Shown: piece after piece, positions 54,272-62,681 of the stretch
Numbering within the stretch: position 1 is the first letter of the stretch
Layout of the letters: each line of letters begins with the position of its first letter
The notes under the pieces: model-generated
Seen by the model: only the letters and a program-made list of their open reading frames with translations
The model's database searches: none
What the model was told of the DNA's origin: nothing
Made by a program: the position numbers and the translations under genes
Origin: an uncultured Paracoccaceae bacterium
GTDB lineage: Bacteria > Pseudomonadota > Alphaproteobacteria > Rhodobacterales > Rhodobacteraceae
Direction: 5' to 3'
NCBI GenBank assembly: GCA_951812615.1
Contig: CATOSU010000002.1
Span: forward strand, 434,001 to 498,000
Length of the DNA stretch: 64,000 nucleotides

Positions 54272-55480
54272 TTACTCGGCCCAGCCGTCTTTCAGACGAA
54301 CCGGAACCGCACCATCGACATTGGACCCCTTCACGCCGCGGAACACGCCGTCCTGCCACTGGCCCACGGACCAGAACGTATGGCTGACATTGTTCTCGAA
54401 GCTCAGCGAACCCATCACCGTATCGAACGAATTGTCCTTGATGTACTGGGTCACCGTGTCCCGATCCAGCGTGCCGGCGCCTTCGATGGCCTGCTCGAGG
54501 ATCTGCAGCGCGGCATAGGTGTTTGCCGAAGCCCAGTAATCCGCGACCTTGCCGGTCAGTTCCTCATGCGCCTTACGGTATTCGGCAACCTTCGGATCGT
54601 CGACATTGGTGCCGCCGGCGCCCAGAACGTTGTTAATCTTGTTGCCATATGCCGCACCGAAAGCCGGGAAGCTGGTGGCCACGGCAGAGTAATAGACCGC
54701 AACGTCGAGGTCTTCGATGATCGCCTGCTCGGCCAGACCGAAGCTGTCCGGCGGATAGGACCAGGCCACGAACGCCTTGGCGCCGCTGTCCTTGGCACCC
54801 TTCATCACCGGGCTCAGGTCCGGTGTGCCCAGCGGATAGGACTTGTCATAAACCAGCTCGAAGCCCGCTTCGCCGAAGATATCGCGCGCCCGGTCGGCCA
54901 GTTCGATGCCGAAGGCGTCAGCAACGTTCACCATCGCAACCTCGTTGCCGATGGCACCCGCGTCGCGCTGCTCGACGAGGATTTCCTTCACCCCTTCCAC
55001 GAACGCGGTGGTCGTGCCCAGTGTGAAGAACAGGTTCGGATAGCGCTGGGTCAACTCGTCCATCTTGTCGGTGATCGCGCTGACCGCGATCATCGGATAG
55101 CCGTAGCGGCCATAAATCGGCGCAGTTGCGATGTTGAAACCGGTGCCATAGGGCGCGACGACGAAATCGACCTTGTCCTGTTCGGCCAACCGCTGCGCCA
55201 GCTTGATATGCTCGCCCGGGTTGGTCTTGTCGTCATATTCGATGACTTCGATCATCATCTTCTTGCCGCCGACATCCAGACCACCGCGCGCGTTGACCTG
55301 CTTGGCCCACAACTCGACATTTGGCCATTGGGTCACCACGGCCCCGCCGGCCAGCGGACCCGTCTTCGGAGCAATGGCACCCAGCTTGATTACGTCCTGC
55401 GCCTGCGCCGCGGCGCCGAACACAAGACCCGAGGCCGTCACGGCTGCTGCCGCAAGGCCGAGCATTTTTCTGCGGATCAT
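54272..55480 (-). CDS. ABC transporter substrate-binding protein (branched-chain/aromatic type)
   Basis: 402 residues, periplasmic-binding type I. Signal peptide MIRRKMLGLAAAAVTASGLV to AAAQAQ, mature start near DVIKLGAIAPKTGPLAGG. Start at 55480 from GGAGG 6 nt upstream. Members of this family next to aromatic catabolic genes often bind benzoates, phenylpropanoids or vanillate-like acids. First gene of the dehalogenase operon, divergent from the FCD regulator. Confidence 0.92.
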   Translation of the reverse strand: MIRRKMLGLAAAAVTASGLVFGAAAQAQDVIKLGAIAPKTGPLAGGAVVTQWPNVELWAKQVNARGGLDVGGKKMMIEVIEYDDKTNPGEHIKLAQRLAEQDKVDFVVAPYGTGFNIATAPIYGRYGYPMIAVSAITDKMDELTQRYPNLFFTLGTTTAFVEGVKEILVEQRDAGAIGNEVAMVNVADAFGIELADRARDIFGEAGFELVYDKSYPLGTPDLSPVMKGAKDSGAKAFVAWSYPPDSFGLAEQAIIEDLDVAVYYSAVATSFPAFGAAYGNKINNVLGAGGTNVDDPKVAEYRKAHEELTGKVADYWASANTYAALQILEQAIEGAGTLDRDTVTQYIKDNSFDTVMGSLSFENNVSHTFWSVGQWQDGVFRGVKGSNVDGAVPVRLKDGWAE

Positions 55481-55653
55481 TCTTTTCCTCCCTCGAAGAT
55501 CCCAAATCATCCCGACGTCGCCCCGCTCCCGGACCTGCCACCTTGTGGTGTTTCTGCCGGCATAGGGATTCCTCCGTCGGAATCGGGTCCATTGTGGGTG
55601 CAAAGATTGGCGAAAACAACCGATTTCACGGCAATGTTGCAGAATTTGCCGGT

Positions 55654-55667
55654 TTATGGATACATAA
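55654..55667. promoter_or_regulatory. Candidate FCD-GntR operator
   Basis: TTATG GATA CATAA: perfect 5-bp arms with a 4-nt centre, in the spacer between the divergent ABC operon and the FCD regulator, 35 bp before the regulator start. Confidence 0.4.
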
Positions 55668-55701
55668 TGGGAATACCCCGGGCGGGAGCCGGAGAATCAA
55701 A

Positions 55702-56400
55702 ATGCAAAACCTGATGGACCGCAGCGAACCGGTCTCGACATCGGACAAGCGGCTGGTGACCGCGCTGCGGCAGATGATTCTGGACGGATCTCTGGCCGGG
55801 GGTGACAAGATCAGCGAAGTCAGGGTGTCGGAAATGTTCGATGTCTCCCGGACCCCGGCCCGCCTCGCGCTGCGGGCGCTGGAGGTCGAGGGTCTGATCC
55901 GCAAACGCACCGGGCGCGGGTATACCGTGCTGGACCTGAATTTCGGCGATTTGTCGAAAGCCTACGAAGTGCGCGGCGTTCTGGAGGCGCTGGCCGCGGG
56001 CACGCTGGCCCGGGTCGGGATGGACGCCGAGGTCGAAAAAGAACTGGTCGATGCCATCAACGGGATCGACAATGTGCTGGACAGCAACCTGCCGGTCGAT
56101 GAGCTGGTGGCCGGGTATCAGGATGCCAACACCGCCTTTCACGAAACGATTATGCGCCAATGCGGCAACGACCTGATCGGGTTCGCCTTTGACCGGCTAG
56201 CGGGTCTGCCGCTGCTGAAGCTGGGCACGCTGGTCTACAACGTCGAAAAGGCGGACGAGGAACTGTCCCGCCTGCGGTTCGGGAACATGCAGCACCGCAT
56301 TGTTCTGGACGCGCTGCGAAAGGGCGACGGGCTGCGGGCAGAGGCCATGATGCGCGAACACGCCAATCAGGTGCCGGTCTATACGTCCCTGCTGGTGTGA
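55702..56400 (+). CDS. FCD-type GntR transcriptional regulator
   Basis: 232 residues: winged helix (ALRQMILDGSLAGGDKISEVRVSEMFDVSRTPARLALRAL) and FCD ligand domain (YEVRGVLEALAAGTLA ... DANTAFHETIMRQCGND ... MQHRIVLDALRKGDGLRAEAMMREH), with the metal-binding His and Asp of the VanR/FCD_2 type. Start at 55702 (GGAGAA about 7 nt upstream). Divergent from the dehalogenase operon and upstream of a TRAP operon; may control either. VanR-like FCD regulators respond to aromatic acids. Confidence 0.92.
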   Translation: MQNLMDRSEPVSTSDKRLVTALRQMILDGSLAGGDKISEVRVSEMFDVSRTPARLALRALEVEGLIRKRTGRGYTVLDLNFGDLSKAYEVRGVLEALAAGTLARVGMDAEVEKELVDAINGIDNVLDSNLPVDELVAGYQDANTAFHETIMRQCGNDLIGFAFDRLAGLPLLKLGTLVYNVEKADEELSRLRFGNMQHRIVLDALRKGDGLRAEAMMREHANQVPVYTSLLV

Positions 56401-56612
56401 ACAGTCATGACCGGGCTTCATACAGGAAGAGGTTGCGCAAACACTTCGAACCCGCGAGCGGCGGGAATCTTCCGCACTGCGTCCGGACCATCCCGGGCCA
56501 AAGACCCGCAAACTGAGCCCGCGCAACAAAATTTCACGGAACATTTGACTTTGGCCCGCAATGGTGCGGATAAAGTTCACATGGGGATCGACTATATCCA
56601 AGGGGAGAAAAA

Positions 56613-57617
56613 ATGAAAAAACTCGTAAAATTCACAGTCGCCGCGGCTCTGGCCGTTGCCGGCACCACGGCGTCGGCCGAAACCGTTCTGACGGTGTCGA
56701 CCTGGGCCAGCCCAAAACACAACATGAACTCGACCACGTTCCCACGCATGAGCGAAATCCTGAGCGAATGCTCGGGCGGAGACATGAGCCTGAAGCTGGA
56801 ATACGGTCTGGCACCGCCACCGGCCCAGTATGACACCATTCGCGATGGCGTCGCCGACATTTCATGGATCGTGCACGGCTATACACCCGGCAAGTTCGTT
56901 ACCACCAAGCTGGCCGAACTGCCCGGTATTCCCGGCAATGCCGAACAGATCTCGACCGCCTATCAGGCCACCTTTGAAAAGTACCTGGCCGATGCGGGCG
57001 AAGCCAAAGGCATTCAGGTCCTGACCAATTTCGTGCATGGCCCGGGCATGGCCAACACGGTTGAGCCGCTGGAAGACGGCTATCGCTCGCTGGAAGGCAA
57101 GAAAATGCGCGTGGGTGGCGGTGTCGCCAACATGATCGGCACCGCACTGGGTGTGGCCGGTGTGAACGTACCGGCACCGGCGGTGTATGAAACCATCGCA
57201 TCCGGCGTCGCCGAAGGCGTGTTCTTCCCGATGGAAACCATGTTCGCGTTCAAAACCGCAGAGCTGACAAAATACAGCTATGTGAACCCGGACGGCATGT
57301 ATACGACCTCGTTCGCGGTCATCATGAACCAGGACAGCTATGACGCCCTGTCGGACGCCAACCGCAAATGCGTCGATGAAATGCGCGGTGTCGAAATGGC
57401 CCGCTGGATCGGTCGCATCTGGGATGAAGCCGACGATTTCGGCCGCGACAAAGCCGTGAACGAATTCGGGCTTACCATCGTTGAAATGGACGCCGATCAG
57501 CGCGCCTATTACAAGGAGAAGACCTCGGGCATCGAGGCCGCCGTGTTGGAAGAAGTCAACGGCCGGGGCGTCGACGGCGCAGCCGCGCTTGAATTCCTGA
57601 AATCGCAAATCAAGTAA
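56613..57617 (+). CDS. TRAP transporter substrate-binding protein, DctP family
   Basis: 334 residues; signal peptide FTVAAALAVAGTTASA. DctP body with EYGLAPPPAQYDTIRDGVADISWIVHGY and the Arg-containing ligand loop KKMRVGGGVANMIG. GGGGAGAAAA precedes the ATG. A TTGACT hexamer sits at 56545-56550 as a possible -35. First gene of a full TRAP set. Ligand unknown. Confidence 0.93.
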   Translation: MKKLVKFTVAAALAVAGTTASAETVLTVSTWASPKHNMNSTTFPRMSEILSECSGGDMSLKLEYGLAPPPAQYDTIRDGVADISWIVHGYTPGKFVTTKLAELPGIPGNAEQISTAYQATFEKYLADAGEAKGIQVLTNFVHGPGMANTVEPLEDGYRSLEGKKMRVGGGVANMIGTALGVAGVNVPAPAVYETIASGVAEGVFFPMETMFAFKTAELTKYSYVNPDGMYTTSFAVIMNQDSYDALSDANRKCVDEMRGVEMARWIGRIWDEADDFGRDKAVNEFGLTIVEMDADQRAYYKEKTSGIEAAVLEEVNGRGVDGAAALEFLKSQIK

Positions 57618-57634
57618 ACGGACCTCAATCGCAA

Positions 57635-58162
57635 ATGCGAAATCTTCTGAGGACAACCGAGAGGCTGGCGGATTCCGTCAGCCTCTTTTTCGCCAATGTC
57701 GCGGCCGTCATCCTGCTGCTGCTGGTTGTGCTTACCTGCGCGGACGTGATCGGGCGCTACTTCTTTTCCAGTCCGGTCGTCGGGGCGGTGGAACTGGTGC
57801 GGATCTGTATGGCCGGCATCATTTTCTTTTCATTCCCGATCATGTTCCTGCGCAACGATCACATCATCGTCGACCTGATCCCGTTCTTCCGCCGCGGCTG
57901 GCTGGCGTGGGTCACGTCCATCGCGATCCTGCTGGTGATCATTTTCGTGGCCTACACGATCGGTGACCGGACCTATGGCTATGCGGTGCGGGCGTTCGAA
58001 GACAAGGACACGACCGAGTACCTCTTCATTCCGCGCTGGCCGATAGTCGGGTTCATCACGCTGTCAATCTTCGCCGCGGCCTTCACGGCGGCGCTGCGTC
58101 TGATCATGCTGTTATCCACACCCGGCACCGTGCCCGAGGAACACCACGAGGAAGGCATATGA
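57635..58162 (+). CDS. TRAP transporter small permease (DctQ)
   Basis: 175 residues, four membrane helices; TCADVIGRYFFSSPVVGAVELVRICMAG is the DctQ signature. ATGA overlap with dctM. Confidence 0.92.
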   Translation: MRNLLRTTERLADSVSLFFANVAAVILLLLVVLTCADVIGRYFFSSPVVGAVELVRICMAGIIFFSFPIMFLRNDHIIVDLIPFFRRGWLAWVTSIAILLVIIFVAYTIGDRTYGYAVRAFEDKDTTEYLFIPRWPIVGFITLSIFAAAFTAALRLIMLLSTPGTVPEEHHEEGI

Positions 58163-59448
58163 CTTTCGCTCTTATCGGCTTTGCCGTCGTTCTTGTCCTT
58201 GCCTTCCTGCGCATGCCGCTGGGGGTCGCTTTGGGGCTTGTTGGTCTGGTCGGGTTCTCTGAACTGTCAAACTACCGCGCCGGCATTTCCAACGCCGCGC
58301 GGCTGGTGATCGACAGCGGTCAGTCCTATGGCCTATCGGTCGTTCCGCTGTTCATCCTGATGGGCCTGATGGTCGATCGCGGCGGCATGGCCAAGGAACT
58401 GTACCGCGCGGCCTACACCTTCCTCGGACACCGCCGCGGCGGGCTTGCGATGTCGACCATCGTGGCCTGCGGCATGTTCTCGGCCATCTGCGGCTCGTCG
58501 CTGGCGACGGCTGCAACCATGTCCAAGGTCTCGATGCCGGAAATGCGGCGCTACAAATACGACGATTCCCTTGCCACCGCGTCCATTGCGGCGGGCGGCA
58601 CGCTGGGCATTCTGATCCCGCCCAGCGTAATCCTCGTGATCTACGGGCTGATCACCAATGCCTCGGTGGGCAAGCTGTTCATCGCCGGTGTTCTGCCGGG
58701 GATCATCGGCGTGCTGTTCTACCTTGGGGCGGTGATGTTCGTTGTCTCGCGCAACCCCGATGCAGGCCCTGCCGGGGAAAAGTCCAACTGGGGCGAACGG
58801 CTGGTTGCCCTGCGCGACGTCTGGGCGACACTGGGGCTGTTCATCTTCGTGATCGGCGGCATCTATGTCGGGGCCTTCACCCCGACCGAGGCGGCGGGCA
58901 TGGGCGCCGCGGGCGCCATCGCGATTGCCTATTTCCGGGGCGCGCTGACATGGAAGGTGGTGATGGAGGTGGCCCGTGAAACCACGCTGACCACGGCCAA
59001 GCTGTTCGTTGTGGTCTTCGGCGCGATGATCTTCTCGAACTTCGTCAACCGCGCGGGCCTGCCCGATGCGCTGCTGAATATCGCGCAGGGCTTCGACTTC
59101 CCGCCGCTGGGCGTGATCTTCGTGATTATCCTGATCTACCTGATCCTCGGCTGCGTGTTCGAATCGCTGTCGATGATCCTGCTGACGGTGCCGATCTTCG
59201 CGCCGCTGGTGCAGGGGCTGGGCTTCGACCTGATCTGGTTTGGCATCCTCGTGGTTGTCGCGACCGAGATCAGCCTGATCACCCCGCCGATCGGGATGAA
59301 CGTGTTCGTGCTCAAGGGCGTGCTCAAGGACGTCTCGGTGCAGACGATCTTCAAGGGTGTCACGCCGTTCTGGGTGGCCGACATCTTCCGGATCATCCTG
59401 CTGGCGCTGGTGCCGGGGATCGCGCTGATCCTGCCATCGATGATGTGA
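58159..59448 (+). CDS. TRAP transporter large permease (DctM)
   Basis: 429 residues, 11-12 membrane helices; FSAICGSSLATAATMSKVSMPEM and LIPPSVILVIYGLITNASVGKLFIAGVLPG are DctM signatures, with LITPPIGMNVFVLKGV near the C-terminus. Followed by a strong hairpin at 59452-59481. Confidence 0.95.
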   Translation: MTFALIGFAVVLVLAFLRMPLGVALGLVGLVGFSELSNYRAGISNAARLVIDSGQSYGLSVVPLFILMGLMVDRGGMAKELYRAAYTFLGHRRGGLAMSTIVACGMFSAICGSSLATAATMSKVSMPEMRRYKYDDSLATASIAAGGTLGILIPPSVILVIYGLITNASVGKLFIAGVLPGIIGVLFYLGAVMFVVSRNPDAGPAGEKSNWGERLVALRDVWATLGLFIFVIGGIYVGAFTPTEAAGMGAAGAIAIAYFRGALTWKVVMEVARETTLTTAKLFVVVFGAMIFSNFVNRAGLPDALLNIAQGFDFPPLGVIFVIILIYLILGCVFESLSMILLTVPIFAPLVQGLGFDLIWFGILVVVATEISLITPPIGMNVFVLKGVLKDVSVQTIFKGVTPFWVADIFRIILLALVPGIALILPSMM

Positions 59449-59451
59449 ACC

Positions 59452-59481
59452 GCACCGGCCGGCCAGTCAGCCGGCCGGTGC
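59452..59481. terminator. Bidirectional terminator between dctM and the FAD protein gene
   Basis: Perfect 11-bp stem (GCACCGGCCGG and CCGGCCGGTGC) with an 8-nt loop, 3 bp after the dctM stop. The TCA stop codon of the convergent gene at 59467-60888 lies inside the loop. No T tract on either side. Confidence 0.55.
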
Positions 59482-60888
59482 CTTCAGACCGCGCAACACC
59501 TGACGCAGCTGACCCGCATCATAAAGCGGCATGGCAAACACATGGTCGCCGATCACGGTTGTGGCCGGTGACAGGTGGCGCAGGCCCGGGATGGTCGTCC
59601 GGCAATCTTCGCCGACCTCCAGCCCGTTGCTGACCCCGCATACCGAAATCCATCCCCGGTCGATCATCGACCGGGTCAGCGGATCGAAGTTGAAACTGCG
59701 GCCCGGTCCGGCACAGTTGATGACGATATCCGCCGCGATGGTCCGGGCCACACCCCCGGCCTGCTCGCAAATCACCACCGCACAGGCGCGGCTGTACTCG
59801 ATGCCCCGCACCCGCGCCGCGACCAGACGGGTCTGGCCATCCGCCATCATCCGGTCGAAATCCTCGATCGCGTCCCGGGTGCCACCCAGCAGCCAGTCTT
59901 TGATCGGCCCCGTCACCTGGCGCGCCTCTGCAGGATCGGGAAGAAACCGCGACAACCCCTGCTCCATGAACACTTTGCGAAACCCGCCCCGCAACTCGGC
60001 CACGCCGTCCCCGGCGGCACTTGCGCGGTCGATCTCGCGCCGCATGGCGGCCAGAAACGCCGCGGCCGTTTCGTAGGGGCCGCCGATGTCGGGTTCGGTC
60101 AGCCGGAAAGGATACGGGGCATATAGCGCGGCAGGCAACCGGCCCGCGGTCGAGACGGCTGTAAACCTGATATCCCGTTCCGGCAGCACGCACTGACACA
60201 GGCGCAGCACATCCAGCATCGTGGCATTCGCCCCGATGCAACACACGGACATGCCGGGTTTCAACCGCTCTGTAATCTCCTGTTCGTGGCCGAAAAGGCA
60301 GGGATAGCTTGCAGGGCCGTCGTCGCCGTCCAGCCGCTGGTTGGCCGGTCCGCCGGTTGCAACATCGACGCTGTCGGCCTGCACCACCCGCCCCGAGCCC
60401 AGTGTCAGCGCCAATCCCTGCGGCCCCGGCTCCAGCCCGGTCACCCGGTCAGCAGTCAGATCGACGTGAACACCCCTGCGCCGCAACCCGGCCAGTGTGG
60501 CCTCGGCCTGCTCGCGCAGATAGTCGCCATAGATCCGGCGCGGCACATTCAGCGCGCCGATGTCATCGCGGTCCAGATAAGGTTGCCCGGCGGCCAGCCA
60601 GTCGGGACGCCGCCCGCGCATCGCATCCGCGATCCAGGCCCATCGGTCCCGCATCCACAGGACAAAATCCGGGTCCAGCGCATCCGACGGGGAATTCAGC
60701 AAAAACGCATAGCGCCAGAGCGCATCCGCCGGCTCGTCGGCATAAGCAACCCCACGGCCAAACTGTGCCACCTGCGGGCCGATCACGCTGAGCCGGTCAC
60801 CGGGCGACAGGCTGGCCGCGGCGACGAATTCCAATGCCACCAGCCCGTCACCGATGACCACGTGATGCCGGGCGGACATTCTCTTCAC
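59467..60888 (-). CDS. FAD/NAD(P)-binding protein (NAD_binding_9 type)
   Basis: 473 residues. N-terminal VIGDGLVALEFVAA dinucleotide motif with Ala in the third Gly position, RGVAYADEP, and a second nucleotide site VCCIGANATMLDVLR; C-terminal VINCAGPGRSFNFDPLTRSM and TTVIGDH. Similar to FAD-NAD(P)-binding proteins of the YdhS/HpnW-like group, function poorly defined. Probably co-transcribed with the TauD-like dioxygenase 37 bp upstream. Confidence 0.82.
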   Translation of the reverse strand: MKRMSARHHVVIGDGLVALEFVAAASLSPGDRLSVIGPQVAQFGRGVAYADEPADALWRYAFLLNSPSDALDPDFVLWMRDRWAWIADAMRGRRPDWLAAGQPYLDRDDIGALNVPRRIYGDYLREQAEATLAGLRRRGVHVDLTADRVTGLEPGPQGLALTLGSGRVVQADSVDVATGGPANQRLDGDDGPASYPCLFGHEQEITERLKPGMSVCCIGANATMLDVLRLCQCVLPERDIRFTAVSTAGRLPAALYAPYPFRLTEPDIGGPYETAAAFLAAMRREIDRASAAGDGVAELRGGFRKVFMEQGLSRFLPDPAEARQVTGPIKDWLLGGTRDAIEDFDRMMADGQTRLVAARVRGIEYSRACAVVICEQAGGVARTIAADIVINCAGPGRSFNFDPLTRSMIDRGWISVCGVSNGLEVGEDCRTTIPGLRHLSPATTVIGDHVFAMPLYDAGQLRQVLRGLKAPAG

Positions 60889-60925
60889 CGCGCCGCAACC
60901 GTGTAGCAGAACACCGGCAAACCAC

Positions 60926-61951
60926 TCACAACCGGATCTGCGTGTGCCCTGCGCCCAGTTTCACACCGCCCTGCCACTGCATCGAATACGCGGTGCGATG
61001 GCGCAGATCCGGGTTCATCAGCCAGAGCCGCCAGAGCAGGCGCTTGCGCGCCGGATCGTCATAATCTTCGTATTCCGAGCGCGTGTGCAGCGACACATAG
61101 TTGTTGACGAACTGCATGTCGCCCTTCTGCAATTCCATCTCGTAGCGCTGTTCATGCGCAATCTCTTCCGCGGTGCGGATCGCGTCGCGCTGTACCGCCG
61201 TCAGCGGCGGCGTTTCCGGCAGATCATGCCCCTTGACGATGTGTTTGGGACCGAAAGAGGTGCTGATCCGACCATCGAAGAAGTTGAAAACGGGGCTTTC
61301 GTAATAGGGCCGGTCACCCTGCGCAAACTCGCCGTGCTTGGTCCAGCACAGCGGCTCTGTCAGGGCTGCGGCCAAAGCCGGGTGCCGCCGCAACAGCTCG
61401 TTATACATGGCAACGGAGCTCGACACCATCGACCTGCCACCCGACTTGGCCGTGCGGATGCACAACAGCCCGACAATGTCGCACTGGTCACAATGATAAT
61501 CCATCAGCTCCCGCGTCTGGTAGCCACGGCTGTTCGCGTCCTTCTGGGTTTTACCCAGATCGGTGATATGCCCGAACATGTCGCCCTCGGGATTGTTTGG
61601 CGTCGCCTCGCCCAGATGCCGCCCCACACCCCAGTAGATGATCGCGGCGTCCAGCGGATCCATGTCGCCGATCGGCAACCCCCGGACCAGCGCCAGCCCC
61701 AGCCCATCCCGTATCTCGGCATAGACATCGGCCAGCTTGGCGGCAAACGGGCCGAGGTCGAAGCGATCCTGCCCCATCTTCAGCAAGGCGTTTGCATCAC
61801 CGTTCAACCCGGGCCGGACGACCCCGGCCATCCTGCGCAACCCATCGATCTCATCGACGGTCAACTCGAATAGCCAATTGCTGCGTGTGTCGAGATCTGA
61901 ACCGACCCAGTCTGCCTTGTCGGTCACCTGCTCCAGCCGCAGTTCAGACAT
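60926..61951 (-). CDS. TauD/TfdA-family Fe(II)/2-oxoglutarate dioxygenase
   Basis: 341 residues. Iron ligands His153-x-Asp155 (YHCDQCD) and His289 (VSLHTRSEY), 2-oxoglutarate-binding Arg in ARKRLLWRLWL (302-308). Start at 61951 from AAGGAGG 8 nt upstream; an extended frame up to 62038 runs through the 21-bp repeats. Divergent from a MarR regulator. Family members open sulfonates, carnitine-like compounds or 2,4-D; substrate unknown here. Confidence 0.9.
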   Translation of the reverse strand: MSELRLEQVTDKADWVGSDLDTRSNWLFELTVDEIDGLRRMAGVVRPGLNGDANALLKMGQDRFDLGPFAAKLADVYAEIRDGLGLALVRGLPIGDMDPLDAAIIYWGVGRHLGEATPNNPEGDMFGHITDLGKTQKDANSRGYQTRELMDYHCDQCDIVGLLCIRTAKSGGRSMVSSSVAMYNELLRRHPALAAALTEPLCWTKHGEFAQGDRPYYESPVFNFFDGRISTSFGPKHIVKGHDLPETPPLTAVQRDAIRTAEEIAHEQRYEMELQKGDMQFVNNYVSLHTRSEYEDYDDPARKRLLWRLWLMNPDLRHRTAYSMQWQGGVKLGAGHTQIRL

Positions 61952-61986
61952 TATATCAACCTCCTTACAGTGACTTTCATTTCCAT

Positions 61987-62042
61987 CAGACATCAAACAA
62001 AATTCATTAGATGTCAAACAATTTTCGTCAGACATCAAACAA
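61987..62042. repeat. Three 14-bp direct repeats with exact 21-bp period
   Basis: CAGACATCAAACAA (61987-62000), TAGATGTCAAACAA (62008-62021) and CAGACATCAAACAA (62029-62042). The period is exactly 21 bp, two helical turns, so the copies face the same side of DNA. Between the divergent TauD-like and MarR genes; likely stacked regulator sites. Confidence 0.65.
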
Positions 62043-62109
62043 TACTGGCGTTCCGCCGGTCAGTGTGGTGGAATGCCGGAACACCCGAACGGCAAGCTAC
62101 GACTGCAAG

Positions 62110-62613
62110 ATGAACGCTCCGGCACAACCAGACACCAAGGCCCACAAGGCAAACCTGGCAGAGGCAAGCAACGCGCTGCGCAGCCGGCCGGGTTACCTGT
62201 TGCGGCGCTGCCTGCAGAACACGTCGAGCCTGTTCGATCAGGCCTGTTCCGATACCGGGATCACGATGCGCCAATACGACGTTCTCTTCGTTCTTGACCT
62301 GGTCGGAGACATGACTCAGGGCGAGCTTTCGCATCTGCTGGATATCGATCGCTCAACCAACGCGCTGGTCGTCAGACTGTTGGAGGAAAAGCACCTGATC
62401 GACCGCTGGAACCACCCCCGGGACAGCCGAAAGAAATGCGTCCGCCTGACAAAGACCGGACGTGACACGCTGCAACAGGTTCAGCCCCGCGCCCAAGCAG
62501 CAGCGCAAAGCCTGCTTTCCGCACTTGCACCAGGGGAACAACAGGCGCTGCTGGACGCGTTGAACAAGGTGATCGATAGCAGCCCGGAATCACCCGGCGA
62601 CAACAAGGGCTGA
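62110..62613 (+). CDS. MarR-family transcriptional regulator
   Basis: 167 residues. Winged helix: ITMRQYDVLFVLDLVGDMTQGELSHLLDIDRSTNALVVRLLEEKHLIDRWNHPRDSRKKCVRLT, with the conserved Asp-Arg of the wing. Start at 62110; the longer frame from 62011 runs through the repeat region. Likely controls itself and the divergent dioxygenase-FAD protein pair through the 21-bp-spaced repeats. MarR proteins often sense aromatic acids. Confidence 0.9.
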   Translation: MNAPAQPDTKAHKANLAEASNALRSRPGYLLRRCLQNTSSLFDQACSDTGITMRQYDVLFVLDLVGDMTQGELSHLLDIDRSTNALVVRLLEEKHLIDRWNHPRDSRKKCVRLTKTGRDTLQQVQPRAQAAAQSLLSALAPGEQQALLDALNKVIDSSPESPGDNKG

Positions 62614-62681
62614 GCACCCGTCATCGGGCACAACCGACGACCCGCGCTTGCCAAGCGGGGCAGATTGGCGATTATTCGCAA

